NCBI RefSeq assembly: GCF_958979055.1
Contig: NC_084888.1
Coordinates: 2,498,001 to 2,562,000, forward strand
DNA length: 64,000 nucleotides
Direction of reading: 5' to 3'
Origin: Alnus glutinosa
Lineage: Eukaryota > Streptophyta > Magnoliopsida > Fagales > Betulaceae
This document shows positions 31,990-43,344 of the stretch, in pieces. Position 1 is the first letter of the stretch; the number at the start of each line of letters is the position of its first letter. The translations under genes and the position numbers were made by a program. Below the pieces are notes generated by a model that did no database searches, had not been told where the DNA came from, and worked only from the letters and a program-made list of their open reading frames with translations.

Positions 31990-33535
31990 TTGTAATGTTT
32001 TTTTGAATTGGTCCATAGGGCCTATGAATGGTTCATATCAATGTCAGCCATTGTTTTTGTTGTAAATTGTGTTTGTGTCCCTTCATGGCTCATGCAATCG
32101 TTAAAAAAATTAATAATAAAAAAATAATCGAAATAGGGAATAATTATTTCATGGTTCATAATATATATTATCACACGGTAAATACGTTGTTATGTCATTT
32201 AAAATTTAAATAAAATAATACCATGTATATCGTTTAATGCTACAAAACAAAAATACATAAACCGTAAAATAATTCATTTTTATTTTCAAAGTAAAATAAA
32301 GAGGATCTTTATCATATAAAAAGGGTTTTAATATGCTAATGTGGACCAACCATGATGCAGGCCATGCGGTCCTCACTAAAAAATATAAATATAATTCTTT
32401 CTCTCTTAGGATTAGGTTTATTATTGTTACTAGGAATATGTTTACTTTCTCTATAAGTATTTATCTTATATAAATAAGCTTTTGAATTACTATCAAATCA
32501 GAGAATTCTCTCTCAAATATTCTGTGAAATTTTTTTTTTTTTTAGCCTGCGAGCTTATTTTTATCTTTTGGATAGAAGACGAATATGTTTTTCCTTGCAG
32601 AATCAAAGATACTGATCTTTGATTAGTTACCTGAATCTTCTGCTACAGCAAACTATAATTCATTGCATTTACAATAGAACAAAAAATGGGACAAAAAAAA
32701 GAGAGTCTATCTTCAAACCATTTTTCATTTTTCATTTGTATATTTTGATTTGTACTAATTTGGGGACATGCATAACATGCATTCATCTTACAACCCTAAG
32801 AAAACACCCATTAAATTAAGTGAAGAACGGGTTCAAGTTTTAAACTAAAGAATGCAATCATGAGCTTCAGAAGAGTCAAACAATGGGATGCTGTTATAAT
32901 ATTCATCTCATAATTAATGGAAAGAGAAAGGATGTGGACACCGAATGATTAAGCTAATAATTTATACAAATTTATTTTAGTAATGCATTTTGAATGTTTA
33001 TAAATTACCTAGAAAAATAATGATTAAATGGCTCATTATAGATGATGTCATCAGGCTGCAGGGTGTATCCCCTCTCTGCCCCATGTTTTTCTCCTCGCTA
33101 GTCCAACTAATTTGGCCATGGCCCATCCATGCCACTTGTACTTTGACTCGAAGTGAAAAAATTAAAGAAAAGAAATGGAAAAATACATTTTGGCTATCAC
33201 TATTTTTGCATTTATATTACCAAATTTTAAAGAGTAATGTTAAAAATTATATTTTATTTTATAATTATTTATAGAATATGATAACCCCAACTAACTATTG
33301 AATTGGTCATTAAAAAAAAAAATTATATATTACACTTTAATTTCACTGGATTGATAAGATAGTATTCATAAACCCTTAGTTTTTTATTTTTATTTTTAAC
33401 AAGAACTAATTTCACGTCGGCCTAGTAGGATTAAGGTGTAGTATATAACATTATTAAAAAAAAAAATTAAAAATCAAGAGTTGGTGGGAACATTTAAGTC
33501 AATATTGTGGAATAAAAATATGGTTTATAGTATTT
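31990..33535. other. Intergenic, AT-rich
   Basis: No gene recognised. About 32,360-32,580 (TAGGATTAGG... TATATAAATA... TCTCTCTCAAA) resembles a copia-type LTR with a TATA box but lacks confirmed ends. About 33,229-33,380 may be another small inverted-repeat element. Confidence 0.4.
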
Positions 33536-33539
33536 CTCA

Positions 33540-34060
33540 ACTTTAAAAAGTGACATTTAGGCCCCTCAAACTACCACTCTATATCAAATAAGGCACGCTA
33601 TTAAGAATTTGTGAAAAAGTAATCATGTGCTCTACACGTGACTACTTTTTAATGATTCTTACCATAATGTCCTTAAAATCTTAAAATAAAAATAAACAAA
33701 AGTATAATAATAAAATGAGAAATTAAATTAAACTAAATAAAATTGAATTAAAAATTAACAAAATTGAAAAACTAAACCAAAAGGGGTGGTTCCCCTCAAA
33801 TGCAAATTAGGAGTGGTCGAACCACCTTCACAAACTATTGAGGTGGTTAGACTATCCCAGAAGACTAAAAGAGATGGTTCGGCCACTCTATAGTATTTTT
33901 TTTATCATATAATTTCAAAATTTCAAATGTTTATTTTTATTTTTTATTTAAAAGGTATTCTGAAAAGAAAAATGCAAAAGAGGTCATACGTAGCGGACAC
34001 ATCTTTTTCGTCTAATTTGATACAGGTTGGTAGTATCGGGAGTCTGATGTCACTTTTTAA
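33540..34060. mobile_element. Foldback-like element with palindromic core
   Basis: The outer arms pair: AGTGACATTTAGGC...CTCAAACTACCA on the left against TGGTAGTATC...GATGTCACTTTTT on the right. The centre (33,780-33,900) holds three to four degenerate units of GGTGGTTCGACCACC type. No coding sequence. Similar architecture occurs at 41,415, 55,085 and 59,520. Confidence 0.5.
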
Positions 34061-34065
34061 CGAAT

Positions 34066-34217
34066 AATTTTATACTTCACACCCATGTTATACCGACTAT
34101 GTTATACCGACTAATATAACATATTTTAAGTAGTACACTTTTGTTTTTAAAGTGGTTGACATAATAAGCTACTTAAAACATGATATGTTAACTTGTTGGA
34201 CATGAATGTGAAGAGTA
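34066..34217. mobile_element. MITE family 'CTCTTCACA', second copy
   Basis: ATACTTCACACCCATGT on the left and ACATGAATGTGAAGAGTA on the right are inverted. Inner TTTTAAGTAG / CTACTTAAAA arms are as in the copy at 17,702. Confidence 0.6.
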
Positions 34218-34559
34218 AAATTAATTCTTTTTAAAATTTGGTAGCATAAGTGTTAAAATGTATTTTTCTAAAAATTATGCCTTGTTAGAGTAGTATATTA
34301 TTTTAAACGCATATATCTATTTTAATATGGGATTTTATTTTATTTTTTTTAAAAAAAGAAAGTATATTACTGATATCGATATGCGATGTACCATTCTGGT
34401 ATAACTTTGAGGATGATTTCATAATAAAAACTGGAATAATAAAAGGATAGAAAAGGGAGAGGAGAAAGTGGAGAAGAAAGAGAAAAGAGGTTCTTTCAGC
34501 TAATGCAATAATTGCAGTCTAACGCACTTTCAGCTATCAAATCACCCTCAAATAGTTTT

Positions 34560-34850
34560 TTAAAATATGTTTTTAGTGGCCGAGGTAGTGAGGTTCTTCC
34601 GAATGGCTGCGGGAACAAAGAAGAAGAGCTCCATCGAAGAGAGAGGGCCTTTTGGCGAGTCAACTGAGACGCGTGGGGCTTTGGCGTTGCGTAGCCACGA
34701 CGTGACTCTGTTGCCTGTCGGATACGCCACTTTTCCCCATTTTGTATTTCCTATTAGCGTGGGCCTATGGAGCATCCACCCACCTCCTTTTGCCATCAAC
34801 ATCAACACCAACACCATCGCTTTACTACGGGCTTATTTTTAGAAAAAACC
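34560..34850. other. GC-richer island, open on both strands
   Basis: Unlike its AT-rich surroundings this 290-bp block is near 50% GC and is open for 85-91 codons on each strand. Neither frame shows a domain I recognise, and no flanking splice sites stand out. It could be a lone exon, a gene relic or the GC-rich head of a retroposon. Confidence 0.3.
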
Positions 34851-34859
34851 AACTAATTT

Positions 34860-35365
34860 CAACGCATTCTGCTTTTATATCACATTAATAATTTTTTTAT
34901 TACTACCTAAATAAAAAAATTCACTACAATATAAAATTTTTACACTTTTTCATACTTTTTTTAATTTATTTATTTATCTTTTTACTTCATATTACATCTA
35001 CCACTTCTTATTACTATCCTCAACTCACTCCCTTACCAAACAAGACCTACAAATAGGGCCGTAGGTTGGTAATTCCACTTTTATGTGCTGGGTTCAAGTC
35101 AATCTTAAACTCTAACTATTGAATTAAACGTCATCTCAACCTTAATGTCTTATTTAAATAAACATATGACCCGACCCGACGTCTTATTTAAATGTCTTTT
35201 AATGTCTTATTTGAATAAAATCATGTGTTCTAAGTATACATGTCATATACTCGAAACATATAAAATTTGGGCGGCTTAAGAGAAGGGATTTCAGAGCCCA
35301 TCTACCTCGCTCTTAGGTTGTCCAAGACAGGTAGGCCTCATAACATTTCACAAGCATAGAAAAAT
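34860..35365. other. Intergenic
   Basis: AT-rich. A GGTTCAAGTC word at about 35,091 could be a decayed SINE B box. A direct repeat of the word AATGTCTTATTTAAATAA and variants lies at 35,140-35,220. Nothing else is supported. Confidence 0.4.
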
Positions 35366-35479
35366 AATCTTTAGGGGAATGATCCATGCACTCCTAGTGC
35401 ACAACAAGTGCCTTGGGGTAGTGCATTTGTTGTGCATTGGGAGTATTTTTTGATCATTTACCGAATCCTTATTCTCCCG

Positions 35480-35482
<3 letters not shown>

Positions 35483-35516
<34 letters not shown>

Positions 35517-35537
35517 GGGGGGGGGGGGGGGGGGGGG
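35483..35537. repeat. (GA)n followed by a 23-G run
   Basis: GA units at 35,483-35,511 are followed by 23 G at 35,515-35,537, just beyond the 3' end of the SR-protein gene. G-runs of this length can form quadruplexes and are error-prone in sequencing. Confidence 0.9.
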
Positions 35538-35724
35538 CTTGATGTGACCACTATGTTAAACTTGAAGTTAACCAGTTCAAAAGCATATGGAAATTCACAA
35601 TTACCATACAATTATACAAATAACAAGTAGATAACTGAGCCTGCAATGTCTGCAACCAAACTACAAAGCGAAAGAAAAAGCAAGCCTACCAACCGTTTGA
35701 GTGGAACTTCTATTCTGCCTCTGT

Positions 35725-38700
35725 TCATGAACGGGATCTTTCCCGTGGTGGTGGTGGTGAACGGCTGCATTGTCAATAGTATAGTCAAAAATCAAGTATC
35801 ATCTATTAACATATCCCTATTTTTTTAATAAGTATACAGACAGACAATAACTACTAAAAGCAAATGTCTGAGAAAGATTTGAACCTGTCATATCTCCCAT
35901 TGACTGGGCTCTCAGGTCTTTCATACTTGGGACTTCCCCTTGGTTCAGGTCTGGAACTTGGATTTGATCCATGGCCATAGTCCGGGCTATCTCTATTCCT
36001 ACGATATGGACTTGGGGATCGCACACGATCATAGCTTCTCCTATCAGGAGACATGTCCCGGCCTCTTCTTTCAGGACTAAAGCCAGTTCTTTTATCATCA
36101 TCATCTCGAACAGCATATTCCACTGAAATGACCCGATCCATGAACTTACTGCACACCTCGAATATGAATAAGCCAGAGTTAATATAGATCTTCTTTGCAA
36201 GTAAGTGTTAAGCAGCCATAAAATTCATTATTTCATAGGACTCTTTCGAAAAGCAACTATAATGATATCCAATAACTTCTTGATCAAGTATACTACCAGT
36301 CTAAGCATTTGCTTACGGAAAATACAACCTCATATTCGTTGCCTCCAATGCTCTGGTAGCATCATCCTGTGACTCATACTGAATAAATGCAAAATTCCTT
36401 CTAATCCTTATGTTCAATATTTTTCCATATTGATCAAAGTGCCTCTCCAGATCCCTTGTCCTGGTATAACTTGGGTCAAAATTAATGACAAACAAGGTTT
36501 TTGATGGTCGCGTGCTAGCCGATGATCTTGAACCACCAGGCCTTCTAATGCCACGTTCATGCTGCAATACAATATATAGTGATTGGTTTGACTGCTACAC
36601 TTAAAGAGTAAAAACACCAAAGAACTGCTGGGCACTATATGGGTATAACGCTTGTCCATTTCATCATGTTTAATAACAAAAATCTATCCTTCTGAGAAGA
36701 GTAAAGAGAAAATGCAACAGTTTCAAGTGCGTGCCTTAATGCACACACACCACCACAGAAGGGTATGTGGATATGTAATAACCAAAACCATCATAGCCAT
36801 TGAGGTGAAGTCTTCTGTGGTGATGTTTTTATGAAATGAATCATATGTCAACCTTAAGAGAAATTTAATTAAAAAGAAGTCATGCATATCTGATATGCGT
36901 GCGTGCGTGTGTATGTGAGAGAGAGAGACATGCATGCCTAACAAACATGCTCCAAAAATATGCGATGCAAATATCGTAATAGGATCACATAACAGTGTTC
37001 AGACCCAAGCAACACAAGCATCATAAATCACCTTGGTCCACTCAACACGAAGTCGGCGGCCCTTTCGACCAAATTCCGTCCTGTCAAGTCTTCGAATTGC
37101 ATACTCAGCATCTCGTTCATCTTCCATATAGACAAAAGCAAATCCTAGGAAACCAGAATGTTAAGAACCAGAGCAGGAAAATTTCAGCTATATAAACTAA
37201 TTGCCAAAAGCAAAAATTCAGCTCATGGATAGTTTAGAAAATCAGGAAATGATAGACTCGTCAAACACCAAAAAATATTCATATTACAAAAAAAAACTGT
37301 TAGGAAGTAACACAACACCTGCCACTGGCTGAAAATCATCATGATTTCTATGTTGAAACGTGTCGGAAACTGAACACTGAGCAAAAATCATGAGGAATGA
37401 AAAAGCAATAGTATCTGAGGTAGTGTAGGATGGCAGGGCTAGGGCAGATCAGATTAATTCTTCTGGAAAAATACAAGAAGATGAAGCTTGGGCACATGCT
37501 AGAAAAGAAATGCAGAGAAGTACATCCACCCAAGAAGAGCATGGACATTCCAAGTAATCCTGCGCCAAAGAAATGGTTGAGTATGGGGGTTTACACTCTA
37601 ATGAAACTTGCTTCTGTTAAGGGAAAATAACATATACACCCATTTGAAAATGATTATTTTAAAAAATAAAATATTGACCCTATTGAATATTAGCTATCGG
37701 ATCATGAATTACATGAGGAATGAAAAGATGACATTAAATGCCATTTTTTAAGGGTACTCAAAACAGTCAGAAGAAAGAGCTCAATTGATTAAACATGAAG
37801 GTGCCATCACATATGCGCACCCTCTGCGTCCACTCTACTCAACTTCTGTCTCTCTTTAAACTAAATACTATAATATTTCAACTGACAGGAAAAAGGCATT
37901 TTATGTCATGCCAAGATTTTGATATAGTAGCAAAAAGTAATTTTGGCTATAAAACTGGCCAAACTTTTATTTTTATTTTTATTTATTTATAATTAATAAA
38001 ACTGACCAAACTGAGAAGAAATAAATCAATAATGTAACTGGTCAGTATTATTGTTGGGTGCTGTGACTGATATATTAAAAGGGTCAATGAGTTCTTTCGA
38101 CGTGATCATTTTCAATGGGTGTATGCTATTTTACCCTTTCTTAAACATGTCAAAACCCCACTATGACTCAACATAACAGGACATTTTCATCATTGAGTTG
38201 TGTAGTCCAAAAAGCATTTATTCATGCCCACCTTTGTTCAGGGAAATAGTTGCTGTTAGATTTTTCCATTGCTGCAGGACTTCTGAACATAAAATCTGTA
38301 TTCTAACATACTTATAAAAATCCACCTAGGCATTAATAACATGTGTTTAAACTTCAATATATACTCACCCAGACAGAATATGTGAAACTAGGATAACTCT
38401 GTAACAACACTGTTCCAGATTTCACCACACCAATGTATAGCAAACCTTTATGATAGTAATGGAAGCAGAAGTAGATACTAGGCATCATAGCTCAGAAACC
38501 CACATATAATAATGTAATCAAGAAAATCACCAAAACCAACAGCCCAAAGAATCTTTCACTTTTTCTAATAGCTTTACCACTCAATGTGAACTTAACATTG
38601 AATAGAACAAAAGTGTACCAAAGAACCCAGGGGGAAGTAATTAACCATTATATATTAGGTATAGCAACAAAGGATAACAAAAACAACTGAACAACAAATG

Positions 38701-38880
38701 TAGCCTTGGACTAATGCAAGATCAAAACACTAATAATAACATTGTAGTAAAAAAAAAAAAAAAAAAACCCTTACCAGACTTCATATCCACCCTCTCGACC
38801 CTGCCATATCTTCTAAAAAGACGCTCGAGATCAGACTGCCGTGCATCAAATTCAATGTTGCCGCAAAAGATGGGCTTCAT
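35725..38880 (-). CDS. Serine/arginine-rich splicing factor, RS40/RS41/RS31 type
   Basis: Five coding exons on the minus strand: 38,880-38,775, 37,144-37,032, 36,561-36,329, 36,148-35,885 and 35,764-35,725. All are GT-AG and in phase, giving 251 residues. RRM1 (residues ~1-73) starts [20 protein letters not shown] and contains the RNP1-like [11 protein letters not shown]2 (~92-160) has TLFVINFDP and RNFAFIQYE. The tail is an Arg/Ser-rich domain with RSPSPYRR and PDRRSYDR, ending RERSRS. Such plant-specific RS proteins bind pre-mRNA in nuclear speckles and choose splice sites. Intron 1 is long (1.6 kb). The RS domain is shorter than in Arabidopsis RS40/41 (~350 aa) and closer in size to RS31 (264 aa). 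A further 5' UTR intron likely extends to about 39,860. Confidence 0.92.
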
Positions 38881-40080
38881 ATTCCTCAAGTTCCAAGAAT
38901 CAAATTTTTTAACCCTTTAAAGAAAAGCATGTGGAAGAAAAAGGAGTAAGGATATAAGTATTTAGTCGAAACAATGTTCAAAAAGGACCACACAAAGGTA
39001 TACCTATTTCCTTTTTTGGCTTAGGATAATGTGAGAAGAAGAGGCCGATACGAAGGTTTACTTAATTACCTAGCAAGCTTAGTCATTCTTAAGAAAGTTG
39101 ATCTATGAACATCAGGGACAAGCACATCCGATCAAAATCGTCTTAAAATAGCTATTTCAAGTTATCGACCTTGCATAGCACACACAAACTGCTCATGTGA
39201 AAGCACCCACATACACAATGCCGACACCATACATTATAATGCAATATGCAAGCAATGAACTATGCCTCCCTATTAGGTAAATCAAAACTCCAAGGTACAA
39301 GTATGATCAGTCTTCTAAATCACATTATCCCAATACTTGGAAAAGAAAACAAAAAATACCTTCTTAAAGAAGAATTCCTGCCACACAAAAATAAAAAAGT
39401 CTGAATCGCTGAAATGAGCTCTGGCTCAAACAGCACCTCCTCCCTGTAAGAACAGAGTGGAGGGTGAAGTTGTGGGTTCAAAACCCATCGGCTGCAAAGC
39501 CAGGTATCTCCGCAATACTTAGCTACCCTATATACAACTGCCGACAAAAGATCCATACAAAGCAAAAGGCACACAATTTCGGATCCTACATTCACCCACC
39601 GAGTTTGCAAGTGAGACCCAAATTATTATTATTTTTTAACATTGCAAGCTTCAAAAAAAATTAAAAAATATATGAAAAAACGATTTGTTTACGCTAATAG
39701 AAAAGACAATTACAAGCACTATGCCATTCAGTCCTTCACCCAAACAACAATAGGTCAACAGCAAACAGATCGAAACAACTAGCTCAGATCACATAAATAA
39801 TTGTTTATAGCACCCAAACTAAAGCAAATAAAAATGAAAATAAACCACAAAAGAGTAAGAAGTCTTAAAAAATAGAGTCGGATCCGTTGATAGCACCGGA
39901 AAAAAGGTTTCGATTTCGTACCCACGAACGTTGCGACGGAGACGGGGGGAGGCCTCAGAGAAACCCTAGGTGTAATTGGACCAACTGTGGCTCAGAAATG
40001 TGTCTTTTTTCTTTTGTCGTTCGAAAACAGTTTGGACATATACAGACTATCAGAGAGAGAGAGAGAGAGAGGAAAAAAAA
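38881..40080 (-). other. 5' leader intron and promoter of the SR-protein gene
   Basis: About 1 kb between the start codon and a GC-richer block at 39,880-40,000 probably is a leader intron. It contains a SINE-like piece (about 39,410-39,620, B box GGTTCAAAACC). A (GA)n run lies at 40,050-40,071. Confidence 0.4.
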
Positions 40081-40379
40081 AAAAAATACTTCAGTAAAAC
40101 GACGGCGCCCTGGAAGCAACAAATCTACACTTGGGGTAGTGTTTGGTCATAGGGATTTGTCTTGTCTTACTCGGGGGATATATAGTAGCCACTAGCCACT
40201 GGCCACCAAAAAATGAAAGAAAGCCCCTTCTATACGGTAGTGACAGAAAACAATGAATTTATGCCCACCAATAATCACTTGATACATCAACTTAAAGCAA
40301 CAAATTGAAATTTTGGTAAAATAGCTAATATCTCTCACAACTCTCTTCTGAAGTATCTCACGTTCCAAAAAAAAAAAAA

Positions 40380-41199
40380 AAAAACCCCACTGCCCAAATC
40401 ATGTTCACCCGTTCGTCATCTGCCTGTCAGTCGGTCCGCCCCAAATCACCGCACATCCGCCTGGATTGAAAAAAAATATGAAAAAAAAAAACAACTGAAG
40501 CTCCTCAACCTAACCCGTCAATCGTCAGCCGACTGCCTCTTCCCCGTCGCCAGATGGCCGGTCCTCCAGCCACAAAGATCCAGCGACTGAGTCTCGGCGA
40601 CCACCGACGAGCCTCCGGATCCTCTTCCCCACGACCTCTCGACACCGTCGACAGAGATCCGACCTGAGCTTCATCCTCTCTCGGGATCTCTCCATTTCGC
40701 CGTCGTTCTCCCCTCTCGCCCCTCTGGTTGTTTTCGATGATCAGATCTGGTCGGTGATCACATCTGGTCCGGTGATTTGGTGCTTTCGGCATTTTGGTTC
40801 ATCTAGAGATGGTGAACGGCGATGTGGTTGGGGTCGAACTCTGGTCGGCCATGTGGTGGTGAGGCTTCCGTGGGCTACGTCGGTTTGGTTGTTTGGGTCG
40901 GGTCGGTGGTCGAGGCTGGGTTTTTTGCGTGAAGACGCCCATCTCTCTCTTCAATCGCCTCATTTCACTACAAAGAAAGCAAAACAAATCGGGGGTTTTG
41001 CTTGTATTTGATTTTATTACTCCAGCCTTATGTGCCAACTTCTCATTGGCGGGCAAACAAAGCCTCGTTTTTGCTACAACCAAATTGAAGTTATTCCCAA
41101 AAAGAGATGAATTTGTGTTCAATTATATACCCACTTATTATATTCTCTCTCTCTCTCTATACCACTTATATTACGATTTGAAGCTGTTAAGATTCTGAA

Positions 41200-41200
<1 letters not shown>
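40380..41200. other. GC-rich block, unassigned
   Basis: 40,500-41,000 is GC-rich, with Arg/Gly-rich open frames on both strands and no domain. The composition resembles the GC-rich heads of the non-LTR retroposons elsewhere in the window, so a retroposon fragment is more likely than a gene. It also lies next to the SR gene promoter, so a CpG-rich promoter segment is an alternative. Confidence 0.35.

Positions 41201-41201
<1 letters not shown>

Positions 41202-41230
<29 letters not shown>
41202..41230. repeat. (TTA)n microsatellite
   Basis: About nine TTA units directly upstream of the plastid rDNA insert. Confidence 0.9.
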
Positions 41231-41270
41231 CTAACATCTGAAAATATTAAAAGAATCCATTAATCTAATA

Positions 41271-41391
41271 AATGTCGGCTTGAGTAACGTAAACATTGGT
41301 GAGAATCTAATGCCCCGAAAACCTAAGGGTTCCTCCGTAAGATTTATTCACGGAGGGTGAGTCAGGGCCTAAGATCATGCCGAAAGACGTA
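41271..41391 (+). pseudogene. Nuclear insert of chloroplast 23S rDNA
   Basis: ATGTCGGCTTGAGTAACG, then AACATTGGTGAGAATC, CCCCGAAAACCTAAGGGTTC and GGAGGGTGAGTCAGGGCCTA are, from memory, a near-exact run of the plastid 23S rRNA (the region before the GTAGTCGATGG box). It is 121 bp long and carries several C-to-T and G-to-A type changes (AAGGTTCGTCC-like became AAGATTTATTC), as expected for methylated nuclear plastid DNA. It cannot be a functional rRNA gene. Confidence 0.88.
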
Positions 41392-41414
41392 ATTTTGCTT
41401 TGATTCGATTTTTA

Positions 41415-41885
41415 TTTTTAAAAAATTGCACATAACCCCTTAAACTACCAATTGTGTCATTATCCTCCATTAAATTACAAAAAAATGTCAATGTCCTCAT
41501 AATAATAGAAATACCCTTCATAAAATTATTAAAATCTAAAAAAATTATATAAAAAAAAATCCAAAATAACAAAAAATTTTCCAAAAAAAAAAAAACAATT
41601 TTTTTTTTTTGTTTTCGTTTGTATTTTTTTTTAAAAAAAAAATTGTTTTTATAATTCTCAGTTATTTTTTTTCGTTTGTTATTTTTTTGAATTATTTTTT
41701 TTTTTTTGAATTTATAAGGATATTTTTGTCTTATTGAATAAAAATTTATGGTTATTTTTATTTTTTTGTTGGTCTTATGGATGACATTTATATTTTTTAG
41801 TAGTTTAATAAGAAAATTTGATACAATTGATAATTTGGGATGAGACATTAAAAATTAAGTGGTAGTTTGAGAAGGATATTTGTAC
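41415..41885. mobile_element. Foldback-like element, AT-rich
   Basis: The left arm (ACCCCTTAAACTACCAATTGTG) and right arm (CAATTGATAATTTGGGA, GTAGTTTGAGAAGG) are inverted, the middle being long A/T runs. It has the same layout as 33,540-34,060. Confidence 0.45.
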
Positions 41886-41889
41886 TTTT

Positions 41890-42880
41890 TCTTATAAAAT
41901 TTCTTTTAAGTCGAAACAAATCAAGTGGACTTAATTTTTAGATTGATCATACTTTATAAACATATTCAAGCAACTCGAGATAAACTTAAACTCATATATG
42001 CTAAAAGTTTGATGCAATCAACCTCAACCTTCTTTCGGTTTTCTTTTTCTTTCTTTTTTTCTTTTTTTTTTAAAAAAACTTTATTCCTTTCATAAGGTGG
42101 ACCTCAAAAAAGTATTTTTATAGTTTCTTCCCCTCCAGATCAAAAATTTTCGTTCCGGTCTATGTACGTATACACGTGATGCCCTATATATGTTCTTATA
42201 CCGTATAATAAATATAGATAATTAGACATCTTTTCATACACAATTATTAATTTATGTTGTAATTGACTTATTATTGAATGTTAAAAAAACAAATCACTCA
42301 ACGTTCTTATAAGCTGTTAAATTACTGATGTGAACCAATTAATACAAAACACAGGAATGGATAGGTTGATTTTTTCGAGTGAGTCAAGAACTTCCAAAAA
42401 TCACAATGAGACTGTATTTTACTTAACAAAATTCAACATAATATTATTCCATAGTTTGTTTATTTAAATATACAATTAAGCTAGCAAACTCACGTAGGAG
42501 TGTAACTATGTTCTAGATAGAGTTTCACTACTTCTATCACATTCCTTTAGCTAGATAATCCTACTGCTATTAAAAGAGAACTTTAAATGAAAACAACTAC
42601 TACTACTCGTCTTCTCTCATTAGAAGAGATAAGATTTTTATTCAACTACTACTCATATTAGATATATCTGCAACTTAGATATATCTCTTACTTAGATATA
42701 GATGTAATCCTTACAGATTAGGATCACATCAATTACCAGTTATTTTAAATTAAAGTTTAAACCGATAAAAAATAATAAATTTAATCATTTAATTAATTAT
42801 TTAAAATTCTCCCTCACATGTAGGTTTAAATTTTTTCTTAATAAGTGAGAACCGGCACATGAAATGTATTTTGTAATTGT
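41890..42880. other. Intergenic
   Basis: AT-rich, no gene seen. 42,600-42,740 has repeated ACTACTACT and TTAGATATAT words without clear element ends. Confidence 0.45.
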
Positions 42881-42889
42881 ATACATTAT

Positions 42890-43340
42890 CAGGATGGGGT
42901 CAACGAGTAATCAAGAAGTTCTCATGAAGAGAGGTCTTCAAGTGCTAGCGCGTAGTCTTCACATGCCGGCTCAGCTCCTCCCAACCGTTGCTGTGTTGTT
43001 TTTGTTTTTCCATTTTTGGGCCTTTTGTTTTATGTTTCTTCTTTGTGTTACCTGTAGCAATTACTCGAATAGTGTTTGGGTAAGGTTCTTCATAACCCTA
43101 TCCACACCTTCTTTAACTACGCGTCTTTTCTGGCGGCATGGATTCTTGGCATTTGTTCCAAAAATCAATAGGTCTGCATCATTCATTTGATGCATTGCTT
43201 CCTGTTGTTTGTTTTCTCTGGTGCTTATTATTGAGTTGCGCAGTTTTAGTTTATTGTTATTTTTAATTGTAATTTCTCTTTCATTTATCTTTAAAAAAAA
43301 GAAAAAAAAGAAAAAAAAGAAAAAAAGAAAAAAAAAAAAG
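42890..43340 (+). mobile_element. Non-LTR retroposon, family B, plus strand
   Basis: Homologous to the reverse complement of 5,040-5,480. It ends in a purine/A-rich tail (43,290-43,340), as retroposons do. The head (42,890-43,000) is GC-richer. No enzyme domain is visible. Confidence 0.6.
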
Positions 43341-43344
43341 GACT

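Noticed and set aside
41271-41391. Functional rRNA gene
   Set aside because: Only 121 bp with several changes, and no flanking rDNA; best read as a plastid DNA insert.
41375-41848. 157-codon Lys/Phe-rich frame
   Set aside because: Made of A/T runs within a foldback-like element.
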